From Oscillospiraceae bacterium (GTDB lineage Bacteria; Bacillota; Clostridia; Oscillospirales; Ruminococcaceae): DNA of 64,000 nt. The DNA lies in the NCBI GenBank assembly GCA_009783695.1, contig WRCY01000002.1, positions 45,905 to 109,904 on the forward strand. The letters are read 5' to 3'. Positions 1 to 9,350 of the stretch are shown piece by piece; the stretch's first letter is position 1; every line of letters begins with the position of its first letter. The notes under the pieces are model-generated. The model saw only the letters and a list, made by a program, of their open reading frames with translations, searched no databases and was not told where the DNA came from. The position numbers were made by a program, and so were the translations under genes.

Positions 1-1086
1 CGAGAAAAGTCCGCTGATTTCCTTGAACTCAAGCGTCGCGTATAAATCCAGCGGGTCGCAGCAATCGTACTCAATCGCATAAGCATAGCGCATAATTTCC
101 GCGTTTTCAAGCCCCTCAATCGTTCGTAAAAACGCTTCCTGTACGTCTACGGGCAGGCTCGATGATACGCCTTGCAAATACATTTCATCGGTATCAAGTC
201 CCATCGGCTCAATAAAAATCTGATGCCTGTCCTTGTCCGAAAACCTCACAAGCTTGTCCTCGATACTCGGGCAGTAACGCGCTCCCGTGGCTTTTATCCT
301 GCCGCTGTACATCGGCGAGCGGTGTATATTTTCGCGGATAATCGCATGCGTTTTTTCGTTTGTATAAGTAATATGGCATGGAACTTTGTTTTCCAAAATC
401 CCCCCGTAATCAAAGGAAAACGGCGTTACGGTATCATCGCCGCTTTGCTCCTGAAGCTCTGAAAAATCAATCGAGCGGCGATGGACTCTTGCGGGCGTTC
501 CCGTTTTGAAGCGGCGCAGGTGAATTCCAGCTGCCGCAAGCGACGCACTAAGCCCCGCAGCCGGGAGAACCCCGTCCGCCCCGCTCGAATATGACTGCTC
601 GCCTATATGAATCTTAGAATCAAGATAAGTTCCCGAAGCTATTACAACCGCGTTTGCAGAATAAAAAAGCCCGAGCCGCGTCCGCACTCCTTTGACCGCT
701 CCGCTCTCAATCATAATATCAATAATTTCGTCCTGTTTAATCTCAAGCCCAGCCTGTGTTTCAAGGCACTGTTTCATATAAAGATGATAGGCGTTTCTGT
801 CGCACTGCGTCCGCAGCGCGTGCACAGCAGCGCCTTTGCCCCTGTTCAGCGTCCGCGACTGAATCGTGCAGGCGTCCGCCGCTTTACCCATCTCGCCGCC
901 GAGCGCGTCAATTTCAGACACAATCTGCCCCTTTGCGGAGCCGCCGATGCTGGGATTGCACGGCAGGTTTGCGATTGTATCAAGCGAAAGGCAGAAAACA
1001 GCAGTCCTCGCGCCGAGCCGAGCCGCAGCGAGTGCCGCCTCGCAGCCCGCATGCCCCGCGCCTATTATAATTACGTCGTAGTTCAT
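1..1086 (-). CDS. mnmG: MnmG (GidA), tRNA uridine-5-carboxymethylaminomethyl modification FAD enzyme, C-terminus off window
   Basis: The first 362 codons are present with no stop before the window edge. The N-terminus has the FAD dinucleotide fold (VIIIGAGHAGCEAALAAARLG), followed by the family signatures NPSIGGSAKGQ, RTLNRGKGAAVHALR and FKTGTPARVH. With MnmE, MnmG installs the cm5U-type wobble modification on tRNAs. The ATG lies 10 nt after a GAAAGGGCTTA ribosome-binding segment belonging to the repeated leader cassette. In many Firmicutes mnmG sits near gyrase genes and the origin; here gyrA and gyrB lie just to the right, on the same strand. Assignment is secure; the missing part is at the C-terminus. 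Confidence 0.96.
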   Translation of the reverse strand, partial: MNYDVIIIGAGHAGCEAALAAARLGARTAVFCLSLDTIANLPCNPSIGGSAKGQIVSEIDALGGEMGKAADACTIQSRTLNRGKGAAVHALRTQCDRNAYHLYMKQCLETQAGLEIKQDEIIDIMIESGAVKGVRTRLGLFYSANAVVIASGTYLDSKIHIGEQSYSSGADGVLPAAGLSASLAAAGIHLRRFKTGTPARVHRRSIDFSELQEQSGDDTVTPFSFDYGGILENKVPCHITYTNEKTHAIIRENIHRSPMYSGRIKATGARYCPSIEDKLVRFSDKDRHQIFIEPMGLDTDEMYLQGVSSSLPVDVQEAFLRTIEGLENAEIMRYAYAIEYDCCDPLDLYATLEFKEISGLFS

Positions 1087-1163
1087 GTTTTCATTAAGCC
1101 CTTTCTTCGCTAACTATAAATGAAAAGTTTCATTTTCCCCGATTAAGCATCGTTTATTTAAGA
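1087..1163 (-). repeat. Leader cassette copy, in front of mnmG
   Basis: On the minus strand: AAATAAACGATGC, then AATCGGGGAAAATG, a hairpin arm pair ATGAAA/TTTCAT, then GCGAAGAAAGGGCTTAATGAAAAC directly before the mnmG ATG. The micro-ORF ATG AAA ACA TGA ends on the mnmG start (ATGA). Same family as the copies listed below. Confidence 0.8.
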
Positions 1164-1213
1164 TTAAATTTCCTCTTGTGAAAGGGCGCGTAAATCGCGC
1201 CCTACGTTTATAT

Positions 1214-1411
1214 TCATTTTAAATCAGCAATAATTTTTTCAACATAAGCTACGTCTTCAGCTTCCATTGCTGCAGTTTTACGCGCTATAAGCTCTTCAAT
1301 ACCGCTAATGGAGTTTCCCTCCTTATCGTTCAATGCTTTCAGCTTCAACAGGTCAAATAATTCAATTTTTAGTGCTGAACGAAGTTCTATGCTGCCAGCC
1401 ATTTGATTCAT
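1214..1411 (-). CDS. Small acidic helical protein of the LFDLL family, coupled to the XRE gene
   Basis: A 65-residue protein I do not recognise. It shares a pattern with two other small proteins in this window (15055-15231 and 47323-47553): LF(D/Q)LL..K near the N-terminal third, then about 25 residues later A(A/S)M..(E/D)(D/E)V. It is predicted to be all helical with no Cys or membrane segment. Its ATG overlaps the TGA of the upstream XRE gene (ATGA), and the AAAGGAG ribosome-binding site lies inside the XRE C-terminal codons PERR, so translation is probably coupled. Function unknown; a partner of the repressor is an inference from linkage only. Confidence 0.7.
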   Translation of the reverse strand: MNQMAGSIELRSALKIELFDLLKLKALNDKEGNSISGIEELIARKTAAMEAEDVAYVEKIIADLK

Positions 1412-1626
1412 CTCCTTTCAGGACAGTCCGACCGCCCGACCAGATAATCAAGCGACACGTCAAAATAATCTGCAAGCGCAATAAGATTTTCAAATAAGGG
1501 TTTTTGTTCGTTAATCTCATAGCTTTGATATGCACGCTCTGCTATTTTTGTATCGTTGGCTACTTGTTTTTGTGTTAGCTTTTTTGATTTTCTTATTGTT
1601 TTTAAGCGTTCTGAAAATTCAATCAT
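1408..1626 (-). CDS. XRE-family HTH repressor (module 1)
   Basis: 72 residues. An HTH_3 domain fills residues 3-57 (ERLKTIRKSKKLTQKQVA with recognition-helix region IAERAYQSYE), followed by the tail FDVSLDYLVGRSDCPERR shared almost unchanged by four other XRE proteins here. I chose the ATG at 1626 because TGAGGA precedes it; an upstream in-frame ATG lacks a good site. It faces away from the small gene at 1733 across a 106-bp region holding a perfect promoter and two copies of the palindrome ACGCGGATATACGCGT. Self-repression and repression of 1733 is inferred from this layout. Confidence 0.9.
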   Translation of the reverse strand: MIEFSERLKTIRKSKKLTQKQVANDTKIAERAYQSYEINEQKPLFENLIALADYFDVSLDYLVGRSDCPERR

Positions 1627-1654
1627 AAAAATCCTCAAAATATTTTAAAAGGTA

Positions 1655-1713
1655 TTGACACGCGGATATATGCGTGGTATAATATAAACAATAACACGCG
1701 GATATACGCGTTA
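1655..1713 (+). promoter_or_regulatory. Perfect sigma-A promoter with two palindromic operators (module 1)
   Basis: TTGACA (1655-1660), 17-nt spacer, TATAAT (1678-1683). Palindrome 1, ACGCGGATATATGCGT, lies at 1660-1675 inside the spacer; palindrome 2, ACGCGGATATACGCGT, at 1696-1711. Centres are 36 bp apart. Drives the gene at 1733; probably bound by the divergent XRE protein. Confidence 0.85.
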
Positions 1714-1732
1714 TTTAAAAGGAGAAACCACC

Positions 1733-1972
1733 ATGAAAGACTTATTCGACGGACTTCTTATTAACTACATCAAAACAACAGACGTGAAGTTTGATGAGCG
1801 CATTGAAGAAATCGAACAAAAACTTAAAAAGAGTTTAAATGAAGAGGAACACGAGCTTCTGCTCGATTATGCAAACGCGCATTTTGACTACATTCACAGC
1901 CGCTCTGTAGAGAATTTCAAGCAAGGCTTCTGGACGGGTTTTGAAATCAGAGGGGATTTGATGGAATATTGA
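1733..1972 (+). CDS. Small DUF6809-like protein, partner of XRE module 1
   Basis: 79 residues, starting 6 nt after AAGGAG. The N-terminal half is charged and helical (EEIEQKLKKSLNEEEHELLLDYA); the C-terminus is NFKQGFWTGFEIRGDLMEY. The gene at 45265 is a clear paralog (same LKKSL, DYAN and NFKxGFW stretches), and 6442 shares the FWxGF..G...L end. The closing pattern resembles what I recall of DUF6809, without certainty. The stop lies only 4 nt from the stop of convergent gyrA, and no terminator is visible, so read-through would be antisense to gyrA. Function unknown. Confidence 0.75.
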   Translation: MKDLFDGLLINYIKTTDVKFDERIEEIEQKLKKSLNEEEHELLLDYANAHFDYIHSRSVENFKQGFWTGFEIRGDLMEY

Positions 1973-1976
1973 CGTG

Positions 1977-4544
1977 TCATTCCTCGTCGTCTGCTTGTTC
2001 TGCTTCCTCTATCTCTTCAATCTCTTCCGCTTCCGCCGCCTCTAAAGCCGCCGCTTCCGCTTCGTCGTCGCTGTTTTCGATTACCTCGACTTCCTCGAAA
2101 TCCTCGCCCTCGTCATGCTCGGTTCTCGTGAACGTCACCACGCGAGAATCCGCGCCGAGTCTCATAACCCTCACTCCGCACGCATACCGCCCCATAACCC
2201 GCAAATCATTTGCGCGGATTCGGATAATAACGCCCTCGTCGTTAATCAGAATTACGTCGTCGTCCTCGTACAGCGAGCGGATTCCGCAGACCTGCCCGCG
2301 CTCCGGCGTAATGCGGTAGTTTGTAAGCCCCTTGCCGCCGCGGTTTTGCTTGCGGTAGGAGGAAATACCCGCACGCCTGCCCATTCCGCGTTCGGTCACG
2401 GTCAGAATCGTGCAGCTCTCGTCATAGACTTTCGCCGCGCCGACCACGAAGTCGCCCTCGCGCAATCTTATAGAACGCACACCCCGCGCCGTTCTGCCCA
2501 TATCGCGTGCTCTTGATTCCTCAAAGTGAATCGCGTACCCCTGCGCCGTCGCAATCAGCACAGAGCTGTCGCCCTCCGTCAGGTGCGCCGCCGCGATTTC
2601 ATCGCCCTCGTTGAGCGTAATCGCACGCAAGCCGTTCTTGCGCACGTTCTTGTAATTGGAAAGCGCCGTGCGTTTAATCAGTCCTTGCCTTGTCACGCAG
2701 ACGAAGTACTTATTCTCGGCAAAGTCTGAAGTCTTGAGCATCGCGGCAATCTGCTCGCCGTCGGAAAGGTTCAGCAGATTTACAATGTTCGTGCCGCGGC
2801 TTTGCTTTGAGCCCTCGGGAATCTCGTAGCACTTGAGCTTGTACATGTTCCCGAAATTCGTCACAAACAAAATATTATCATGAGTCGAGGAGATAAATAT
2901 GTTCTCCACGAAGTCCTCTTCCCGCTGCTTCATGCCGGAAACGCCCTTGCCGCCCCGCTTTTGCAGGTTATACACTTCAGAGAGCTGCCGCTTTATATAG
3001 CCCTTGTTAGTATACGTCAACACACATTCCTCTACAGGAATCAAGTCTTCTATATCGACCTCGCCGCTGACCGCCTCAATGCTCGTCCGACGTTCATCGC
3101 CGAATTTTTTGGTAACGGCGGCAAGCTCCTCCGAAATAATCGTAAGAATTTTTGTACGGTCTTGCAATATCGCGGTAAGCTCGCTAATTTTGACGTTCAG
3201 AGCCGCGAGCTCCTCCTCAATGTCAATGCGCCCGAGCTTGGTAAGCTGAATAATCCTCATCTGCGCGATTGCTTCCGCTTGAATTTCAGTAATCCCGAAC
3301 CGTTCAATCAGCCGCTGCTTCGCCTGCGCCGGGTCGTCGGAGCCGCGAATGATTCTGATAACTTCGTCAATATGGTTAATAACGAGCATGAAGCCCTCAA
3401 GAATGTGCGCGCGCGCCTCCGCTTTCCTTAAGTCGAACCTTGTGCGGCGGGTAACAACCTCCTCTTGAAACGCTAAATAATGCTCCAGCATTTGTTTCAG
3501 CGTCAGCACCCTCGGCACGCCGTCCACCAGCGCCAGCATAATCACGCCGATTGTAACTTGCAGCTGCGTGAACGAATAGAGCTTGTTTAATACCACGTTT
3601 GAGTTCGCGCCGCGCGTGAGGTCAATAACAATCTTCATGCCCGTGCGGTCGCTTTCGTCGCGCATGGCGGAAATGCCGTCGATTTTCTTGTCGCGTATTA
3701 AGTTCCCGATATTTACAAGCAGGTTTTCTTTCTTGAGCATATAAGGGATTTCCGTAATTATAATACGTTCGTTTTTATCGCGTTCCTGTATTTCCGCGCG
3801 CCCGCGCAGAGTAATCTTTCCTCTGCCCGTATAATACGCAGAGCGAATCCCCGCGTGCCCCATGATTATGCCGCCCGTCGGAAAGTCGGGGCCCTTGATT
3901 GCGGACATCAACGTTTCCGGGCCGACGTCGGGGTTGTCAATCAGCATTTGTATAGCCGCGCTTACTTCATTAAGGTTATGCGGGGGTATATCCGCCGCCA
4001 TGCCTACGGCAATGCCCGACGAGCCGTTGAGCAGCAGGTTCGGCAGCCGCGACGGCAGGACAGACGGCTCTTTTTCGCTATCGTCATAGTTCGGCACAAA
4101 GTCAATCGTGTCCTTGTTTATATCGCGCAGCATCTCCTCGGAAATCCGCGACAGCCGCGCCTCCGTATATCTGTAAGCCGCGGCTTTATCGCCGTCGATT
4201 GAGCCGAAGTTCCCGTGCCCGTCCACCAGCGGATACCGAAGCGAGAAGTTCTGCGCCATGCGCACCAGCGCATCATAAACGCCCTGGTCGCCGTGCGGAT
4301 GGAAGTCGCGTATAACCGCGCCGACAGTCGCTGCACATTTTTTATAAGGCTTGTCGGGCGTCAGCCCCTCTTTAAACTGTGAGTACAGAATCCGCCTGTG
4401 TACCGGCTTGAGTCCGTCGCGTACGTCCGGCAGCGCGCGCGCCACAATTACCGACATGGAGTAGTCCATGAACGAGGTTCGCATTTCTTTTTCTATATCG
4501 CGTGTTATGATTTTTTCGTCCGGATGCATAAGTTTGATTTCCAT
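1977..4544 (-). CDS. gyrA: DNA gyrase subunit A
   Basis: 855 residues. The breakage-reunion domain has the catalytic tyrosine at about residue 126 (AAAYRYTEARLSRI); the six-bladed C-terminal domain contains the GyrA box QKRGGKG near residue 530, which together with the gyrB gene 2 kb away favours gyrase over topoisomerase IV. The protein ends in a strongly acidic tail of about 45 residues. In the quinolone-determining region the sequence is HPHGDQGVYD: glutamine replaces the usual Ser/Thr (E. coli 83) and glycine the next alanine, while the Asp of position 87 is kept. It introduces negative supercoils with GyrB. A leader cassette supplies the ribosome-binding site. Confidence 0.98.
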   Translation of the reverse strand: MEIKLMHPDEKIITRDIEKEMRTSFMDYSMSVIVARALPDVRDGLKPVHRRILYSQFKEGLTPDKPYKKCAATVGAVIRDFHPHGDQGVYDALVRMAQNFSLRYPLVDGHGNFGSIDGDKAAAYRYTEARLSRISEEMLRDINKDTIDFVPNYDDSEKEPSVLPSRLPNLLLNGSSGIAVGMAADIPPHNLNEVSAAIQMLIDNPDVGPETLMSAIKGPDFPTGGIIMGHAGIRSAYYTGRGKITLRGRAEIQERDKNERIIITEIPYMLKKENLLVNIGNLIRDKKIDGISAMRDESDRTGMKIVIDLTRGANSNVVLNKLYSFTQLQVTIGVIMLALVDGVPRVLTLKQMLEHYLAFQEEVVTRRTRFDLRKAEARAHILEGFMLVINHIDEVIRIIRGSDDPAQAKQRLIERFGITEIQAEAIAQMRIIQLTKLGRIDIEEELAALNVKISELTAILQDRTKILTIISEELAAVTKKFGDERRTSIEAVSGEVDIEDLIPVEECVLTYTNKGYIKRQLSEVYNLQKRGGKGVSGMKQREEDFVENIFISSTHDNILFVTNFGNMYKLKCYEIPEGSKQSRGTNIVNLLNLSDGEQIAAMLKTSDFAENKYFVCVTRQGLIKRTALSNYKNVRKNGLRAITLNEGDEIAAAHLTEGDSSVLIATAQGYAIHFEESRARDMGRTARGVRSIRLREGDFVVGAAKVYDESCTILTVTERGMGRRAGISSYRKQNRGGKGLTNYRITPERGQVCGIRSLYEDDDVILINDEGVIIRIRANDLRVMGRYACGVRVMRLGADSRVVTFTRTEHDEGEDFEEVEVIENSDDEAEAAALEAAEAEEIEEIEEAEQADDEE

Positions 4545-4625
4545 TTATACTTTATTAAGCCTTTCTTCACAAACGAATCACGGTAACAACGTTTTCCCTG
4601 ATTCAGCTGTATTTTTTTAACCTTT
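4545..4625 (-). repeat. Leader cassette copy, in front of gyrA
   Basis: Minus strand: GAATCA, GGGAAAACGTTGTTACCG, TGATTC (4575-4604 as a hairpin with perfect 6-bp outer arms), then TTTGTGAAGAAAGGCTTAATAA and the gyrA ATG. Confidence 0.8.
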
Positions 4626-4672
4626 TTCCTGTTCTTATTAAATTTAAGCGAATACTGCCTGCGGTGTTGCCG

Positions 4673-5299
4673 CTATATAGCTTTTTCCTTAAAATAATTT
4701 CTTACCGCTTCGGTTTGTTCTTCTGTCATGCAGCGTTTCGGGAAGATATGAAACAGCGCCTTATTCACGAACAGGCAGAAGAGCTCGCCGTCTTCCACGG
4801 AGTACAGCGTTTCCGCGCTGTGCCTGTAAACAGAGGTTTCCGCCTGAATCAGCTCTGCTTCCTTAATAACTTCGGGGTTTTCGACCGTGTCGATTCCCTG
4901 CCCCGAAATCGCAACCAGCTCTGATTCCGCTTCAAGCGGCACAATTTCGGTGTCCACCTCAATCCTGTCGTCCAGGAAGCGGGCGATGTATCTCTCGTCC
5001 CTGCCGAGGGCTTCGATTGTGCTGATAAGCCGCCGCGCCGCTAAAAACGGGCGCGACCACAGCGAAATCAACATTCCCGCGCATAGTGCGGTCAGAATGT
5101 AGCCGATATAGCCGGACGGGTTTTTGATTATAAAGTCGATTCCAAATACAATCGTCAGCAGCAGCAAAGCAGTCATCGGCAGCATGCGCGGCAGCGCATA
5201 TTTGCGCCGGAAAAGCGCGTAAGCGCGGCGTATTTCGGGGATTGTGTTGGTGTAGTTGATTTGGTTTGTCAATGTTTCAGCTCCAGTCAATATCTTCAT
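4673..5299 (-). CDS. YcxB-like membrane protein
   Basis: About 208 residues from the ATG at 5299. Two hydrophobic segments near the N-terminus (residues about 40-60 and 66-84) are followed by a soluble domain ending LFHIFPKRCMTEEQTEAVRNYF; the bulky-aromatic/PKR and E-rich ending is typical of the YcxB-like C-terminal fold. Function of that family is not known. It overlaps the end of the small gene at 5277-5423 by 23 nt and appears to be the last gene of the XRE cluster transcribed toward gyrA. The start is uncertain: an in-frame ATG 15 nt upstream is also possible. Confidence 0.65.
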   Translation of the reverse strand: MKILTGAETLTNQINYTNTIPEIRRAYALFRRKYALPRMLPMTALLLLTIVFGIDFIIKNPSGYIGYILTALCAGMLISLWSRPFLAARRLISTIEALGRDERYIARFLDDRIEVDTEIVPLEAESELVAISGQGIDTVENPEVIKEAELIQAETSVYRHSAETLYSVEDGELFCLFVNKALFHIFPKRCMTEEQTEAVRNYFKEKAI

Positions 5300-5423
5300 G
5301 GCGAATGGTTTCACCGCGCCGGTATTCTTCCATAGCTATGTTGTGCGCGGCTATATCGTCCGGAGCGAGCCTCATAATGAGTTCAAATGCTTTCATTGCT
5401 CGTTTTGAATAAATTATGTTCAT
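5277..5423 (-). CDS. 48-residue hypothetical protein coupled to an XRE gene
   Basis: Reads MNIIYSKRAMKAFELIMRLA and so on, ending HEDIDWS. Its ATG follows the XRE stop directly (TAAATG), and the ribosome-binding sequence AGAGGAG is made by the XRE codons for ERR. No known domain recognised. Composition is ordinary, with a plausible amphipathic helix in the first 20 residues. Real-gene status rests on the coupling and the good site. Confidence 0.6.
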   Translation of the reverse strand: MNIIYSKRAMKAFELIMRLAPDDIAAHNIAMEEYRRGETIRHEDIDWS

Positions 5424-5642
5424 TTATCTCCTCTCAGGCTCGTCCGACCGTCCGACAAGATAATCAAGGGATACATCGAAATAATCGGCAAGAATAATCA
5501 GTTTATTAAAAGAAGGGTAGCTTCTTCCATATTCAAAAAACTGATAATGCCTGTTGGTACAGTTTAAAGCCTCAGCCATATCAATTTGCCTTAAATTCTT
5601 TTTTATTCTTAAAAGTTTTATACGTTCACTAAAATTAGCCAT
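5424..5642 (-). CDS. XRE-family HTH repressor (module 2)
   Basis: 72 residues with HTH_3 domain (SERIKLLRIKKNLRQIDMAE) and the shared tail YFDVSLDYLVGRSDEPERR. The recognition-helix region (CTNRHYQFFEYG) differs from the sibling proteins. AAGGAA precedes the ATG. Immediately upstream is a perfect plus-strand promoter with a large inverted repeat, but no partner gene follows it; the next plus-strand sequence is the antisense of the neighbouring XRE gene at 5739. It is co-oriented with 5277 and 4673 and probably co-transcribed with them. Confidence 0.88.
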   Translation of the reverse strand: MANFSERIKLLRIKKNLRQIDMAEALNCTNRHYQFFEYGRSYPSFNKLIILADYFDVSLDYLVGRSDEPERR

Positions 5643-5672
5643 AAAAATTCCTTAAAAATTTATTAAAAACTA

Positions 5673-5727
5673 TTGACACGAAATATAAATAAGTGTATAA
5701 TAAAATTAGCACTTACTTATATTTCGC
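5673..5727 (+). promoter_or_regulatory. Perfect promoter with inverted-repeat operator, no gene downstream (module 2)
   Basis: TTGACA (5673-5678), 17 nt, TATAAT (5696-5701). The spacer CGAAATATAAATAAGTG (5679-5695) is repeated inverted with one change at 5710-5726. The transcript would run antisense into the XRE gene at 5739-5951. Confidence 0.8.
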
Positions 5728-5738
5728 ATTGTTTGAAT

Positions 5739-5951
5739 TTATCTCCTCTCAGGTTCGTCCGACCGCCCGACAAGATAATCAAGGGATACATCGAAATAAT
5801 CGGCAAGAGCAATTAACGCTTCATACATAGGTTTTCTGTCGCCCGCTTCATAACGCTGATAATTACGCTCGCTTAAATCTGTATCCAAAGCCACTTGTTT
5901 TTGTGAAATACCCTTTGATTTTCTTAAAACCTTTAGACGTTCATGAAACAT
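5739..5951 (-). CDS. XRE-family HTH repressor (module 3)
   Basis: 70 residues, closest to module 1 (RLKVLRKSKGISQKQVALDT; recognition region LSERNYQRYEAGDRKP) with the shared tail YFDVSLDYLVGRSDEPERR. I place the start at the ATG at 5951, after ATGAGG; the in-frame ATG 12 nt upstream has no good site. Lies between two embedded plus-strand promoters. Likely binds the palindromes at 5992-6035. Confidence 0.88.
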   Translation of the reverse strand: MFHERLKVLRKSKGISQKQVALDTDLSERNYQRYEAGDRKPMYEALIALADYFDVSLDYLVGRSDEPERR

Positions 5952-5985
5952 TATTAACCTCATAAAAAATATTTTTTAAAAACTA

Positions 5986-6038
5986 TTGACACGTCCGCGG
6001 AGTCATGATATAATAAACACACGACCCCGAGGGCGTGG
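5986..6038 (+). promoter_or_regulatory. Perfect promoter with GC-rich operators, no gene downstream (module 3)
   Basis: TTGACA (5986-5991), 17 nt, TATAAT (6009-6014). CGTCCGCGGAGTC in the spacer (5992-6004) recurs inverted as GACCCCGAGGGCG (6023-6035), centres 31 bp apart. Directed antisense into the XRE gene at 6101-6319. Confidence 0.75.
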
Positions 6039-6100
6039 AGTTGTAAATACAGCTTGCAATAAAAGTTATACTCTAAAGCGTTTTTACCGCTTGTTTGAAT

Positions 6101-6319
6101 TTATCTCTTCTCAGGCTCGTCCGACCGCCCGACAAGATAATCAAGCGAAACATCATACAAGTCTGCGAGCGCAATCAGAAATTCATAAGACGGCTTCCTT
6201 GCGTTTGTTTCATAACGAATATAATTACGTAAGCCGGCGTTAATCATTTCTGCAACCTGCTTTTGCGTTAAGCTCTTATCATTTCTTAAATTTCTTAAAT
6301 GGTTTCCTAAATCAAACAT
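6101..6319 (-). CDS. XRE-family HTH repressor (module 4)
   Basis: 72 residues starting at the ATG 6 nt after TTGGAG. HTH_3 domain (NHLRNLRNDKSLTQKQVAEM; recognition region AGLRNYIRYETNARKP) and the shared tail LYDVSLDYLVGRSDEPEKR. Faces the DUF6809-like gene at 6442 across a promoter with two GCCCTATAGGGC-type palindromes. First gene of the minus-strand XRE run 6319-4673, although each following XRE gene has its own upstream region. Confidence 0.9.
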   Translation of the reverse strand: MFDLGNHLRNLRNDKSLTQKQVAEMINAGLRNYIRYETNARKPSYEFLIALADLYDVSLDYLVGRSDEPEKR

Positions 6320-6348
6320 AATAATCTCCAAAAAATAAATAAAAACTA

Positions 6349-6402
6349 TTGACAAGCCCTATGGGGCATGTTATAATAAAAATGTGACGCGCCCTATAGG
6401 GC
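6349..6402 (+). promoter_or_regulatory. Perfect promoter with two palindromic operators (module 4)
   Basis: TTGACA (6349-6354), 17 nt, TATAAT (6372-6377). GCCCTATGGGGC in the spacer (6356-6367) and the perfect palindrome GCCCTATAGGGC (6391-6402), centres 35 bp apart. Drives 6442. Confidence 0.85.
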
Positions 6403-6441
6403 ACAAATAAAATAAAATAAGATAAAGAAAGGTACAAAATC

Positions 6442-8776
<2,335 letters not shown>

Positions 8777-8784
8777 TTATTTAT

Positions 8785-8813
8785 AGTATACCATATTTTA
8801 GGAGAAATTTCAA
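8785..8813 (-). promoter_or_regulatory. gyrB promoter
   Basis: TTGAAA (8808-8813), 17-nt spacer, TATACT (8785-8790) on the minus strand, about 63 nt upstream of the GTG start. Confidence 0.7.
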
Positions 8814-8823
8814 GAGAAAAATG

Positions 8824-8856
8824 AGAAAAAAACGCCGTTTTTACATGAAAAACGGC
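8824..8856 (-). terminator. Rho-independent terminator after the RHH gene
   Basis: Minus strand: GCCGTTTTT, loop, AAAAACGGC, then G and a T run. Separates 8877 from gyrB. Confidence 0.8.
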
Positions 8857-8876
8857 TGATTTTTATTTATTTCTTT

Positions 8877-9047
8877 TTAATTCTCCATATCAGAATTATC
8901 AAGAGCAAATTCAATACATTTAACAACAAGTTTGTTTAAACTGATATTTTTGTTGTCGCATATCTTGTTCATGCGCTCGACAAGATTTTTAGAAAATCTG
9001 AATGTTTTATTTACATGCTCTTCTTTCTCGATATAAAATTTTTTCAT
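8877..9047 (-). CDS. Arc-type ribbon-helix-helix regulator
   Basis: 56 residues from the ATG at 9047, which follows GGAGG by 6 nt. Pattern VNKTFRFSKNLVERMNKICD fits a beta strand plus helix, and NISLNKLVVKCIEFALDN fits the second helix of a MetJ/Arc fold with the expected S/N-LN-(K)-L-V turn. Faces the small gene at 9171 across a region with a promoter containing the inverted repeat CATAAA/TTTATG. Probably autoregulates and represses 9171, by analogy with the XRE modules. Confidence 0.72.
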   Translation of the reverse strand: MKKFYIEKEEHVNKTFRFSKNLVERMNKICDNKNISLNKLVVKCIEFALDNSDMEN

Positions 9048-9120
9048 AATAACCTCCGCACTTAAATTATATAGCAAACCAGCACAAAATGAAACACCTC
9101 AAATACAGTGTTATATACAC

Positions 9121-9149
9121 TTGACATAAAGGTGTATTTATGTTATTAT
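9121..9149 (+). promoter_or_regulatory. Promoter with inverted repeat for 9171
   Basis: TTGACA (9121-9126), 17 nt, TATTAT (9144-9149). The spacer contains CATAAA-GGTGTA-TTTATG, a possible operator. Confidence 0.75.
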
Positions 9150-9170
9150 GTGATAAGGGGAGGTGAAAAC

Positions 9171-9329
9171 ATGGATTACAAAAAGGCTTATCTTAAACTG
9201 TTCAACGAAATAACGCGCGTAACAAGTATGCTTGATTTATCGGTGTTCAGTTTGAAAGCGATTCAAAGCAAGGTCGAGCAGATGGTTATTTCCGACGAAT
9301 CGAACGAGGAAAAAGAAGAAAGCGGCTGA
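9171..9329 (+). CDS. Small hypothetical protein, partner of the RHH gene
   Basis: 52 residues starting 7 nt after GGGAGGTG. Sequence begins MDYKKAYLKLFNEITRVTSM and ends in an acidic tail; the opening DYKK.YL.LFN..T resembles small proteins often seen in Clostridia mobile regions (from memory). Predicted helical. The stop codon lies inside the terminator stem, and the convergent DUF3137 gene ends 20 nt further on. Function unknown. Confidence 0.7.
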   Translation: MDYKKAYLKLFNEITRVTSMLDLSVFSLKAIQSKVEQMVISDESNEEKEESG

Positions 9330-9350
9330 AAAGCCGCTTTCTTCTTTTTT
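9312..9350 (+). terminator. Terminator overlapping the 3' end of 9171
   Basis: AAAGAAGAAAGCGGCT and its complement flank a 4-nt loop, followed by TTTTTT. The stem encodes the last codons of 9171 and would also work on the minus strand for the gene ending at 9349. Confidence 0.85.
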
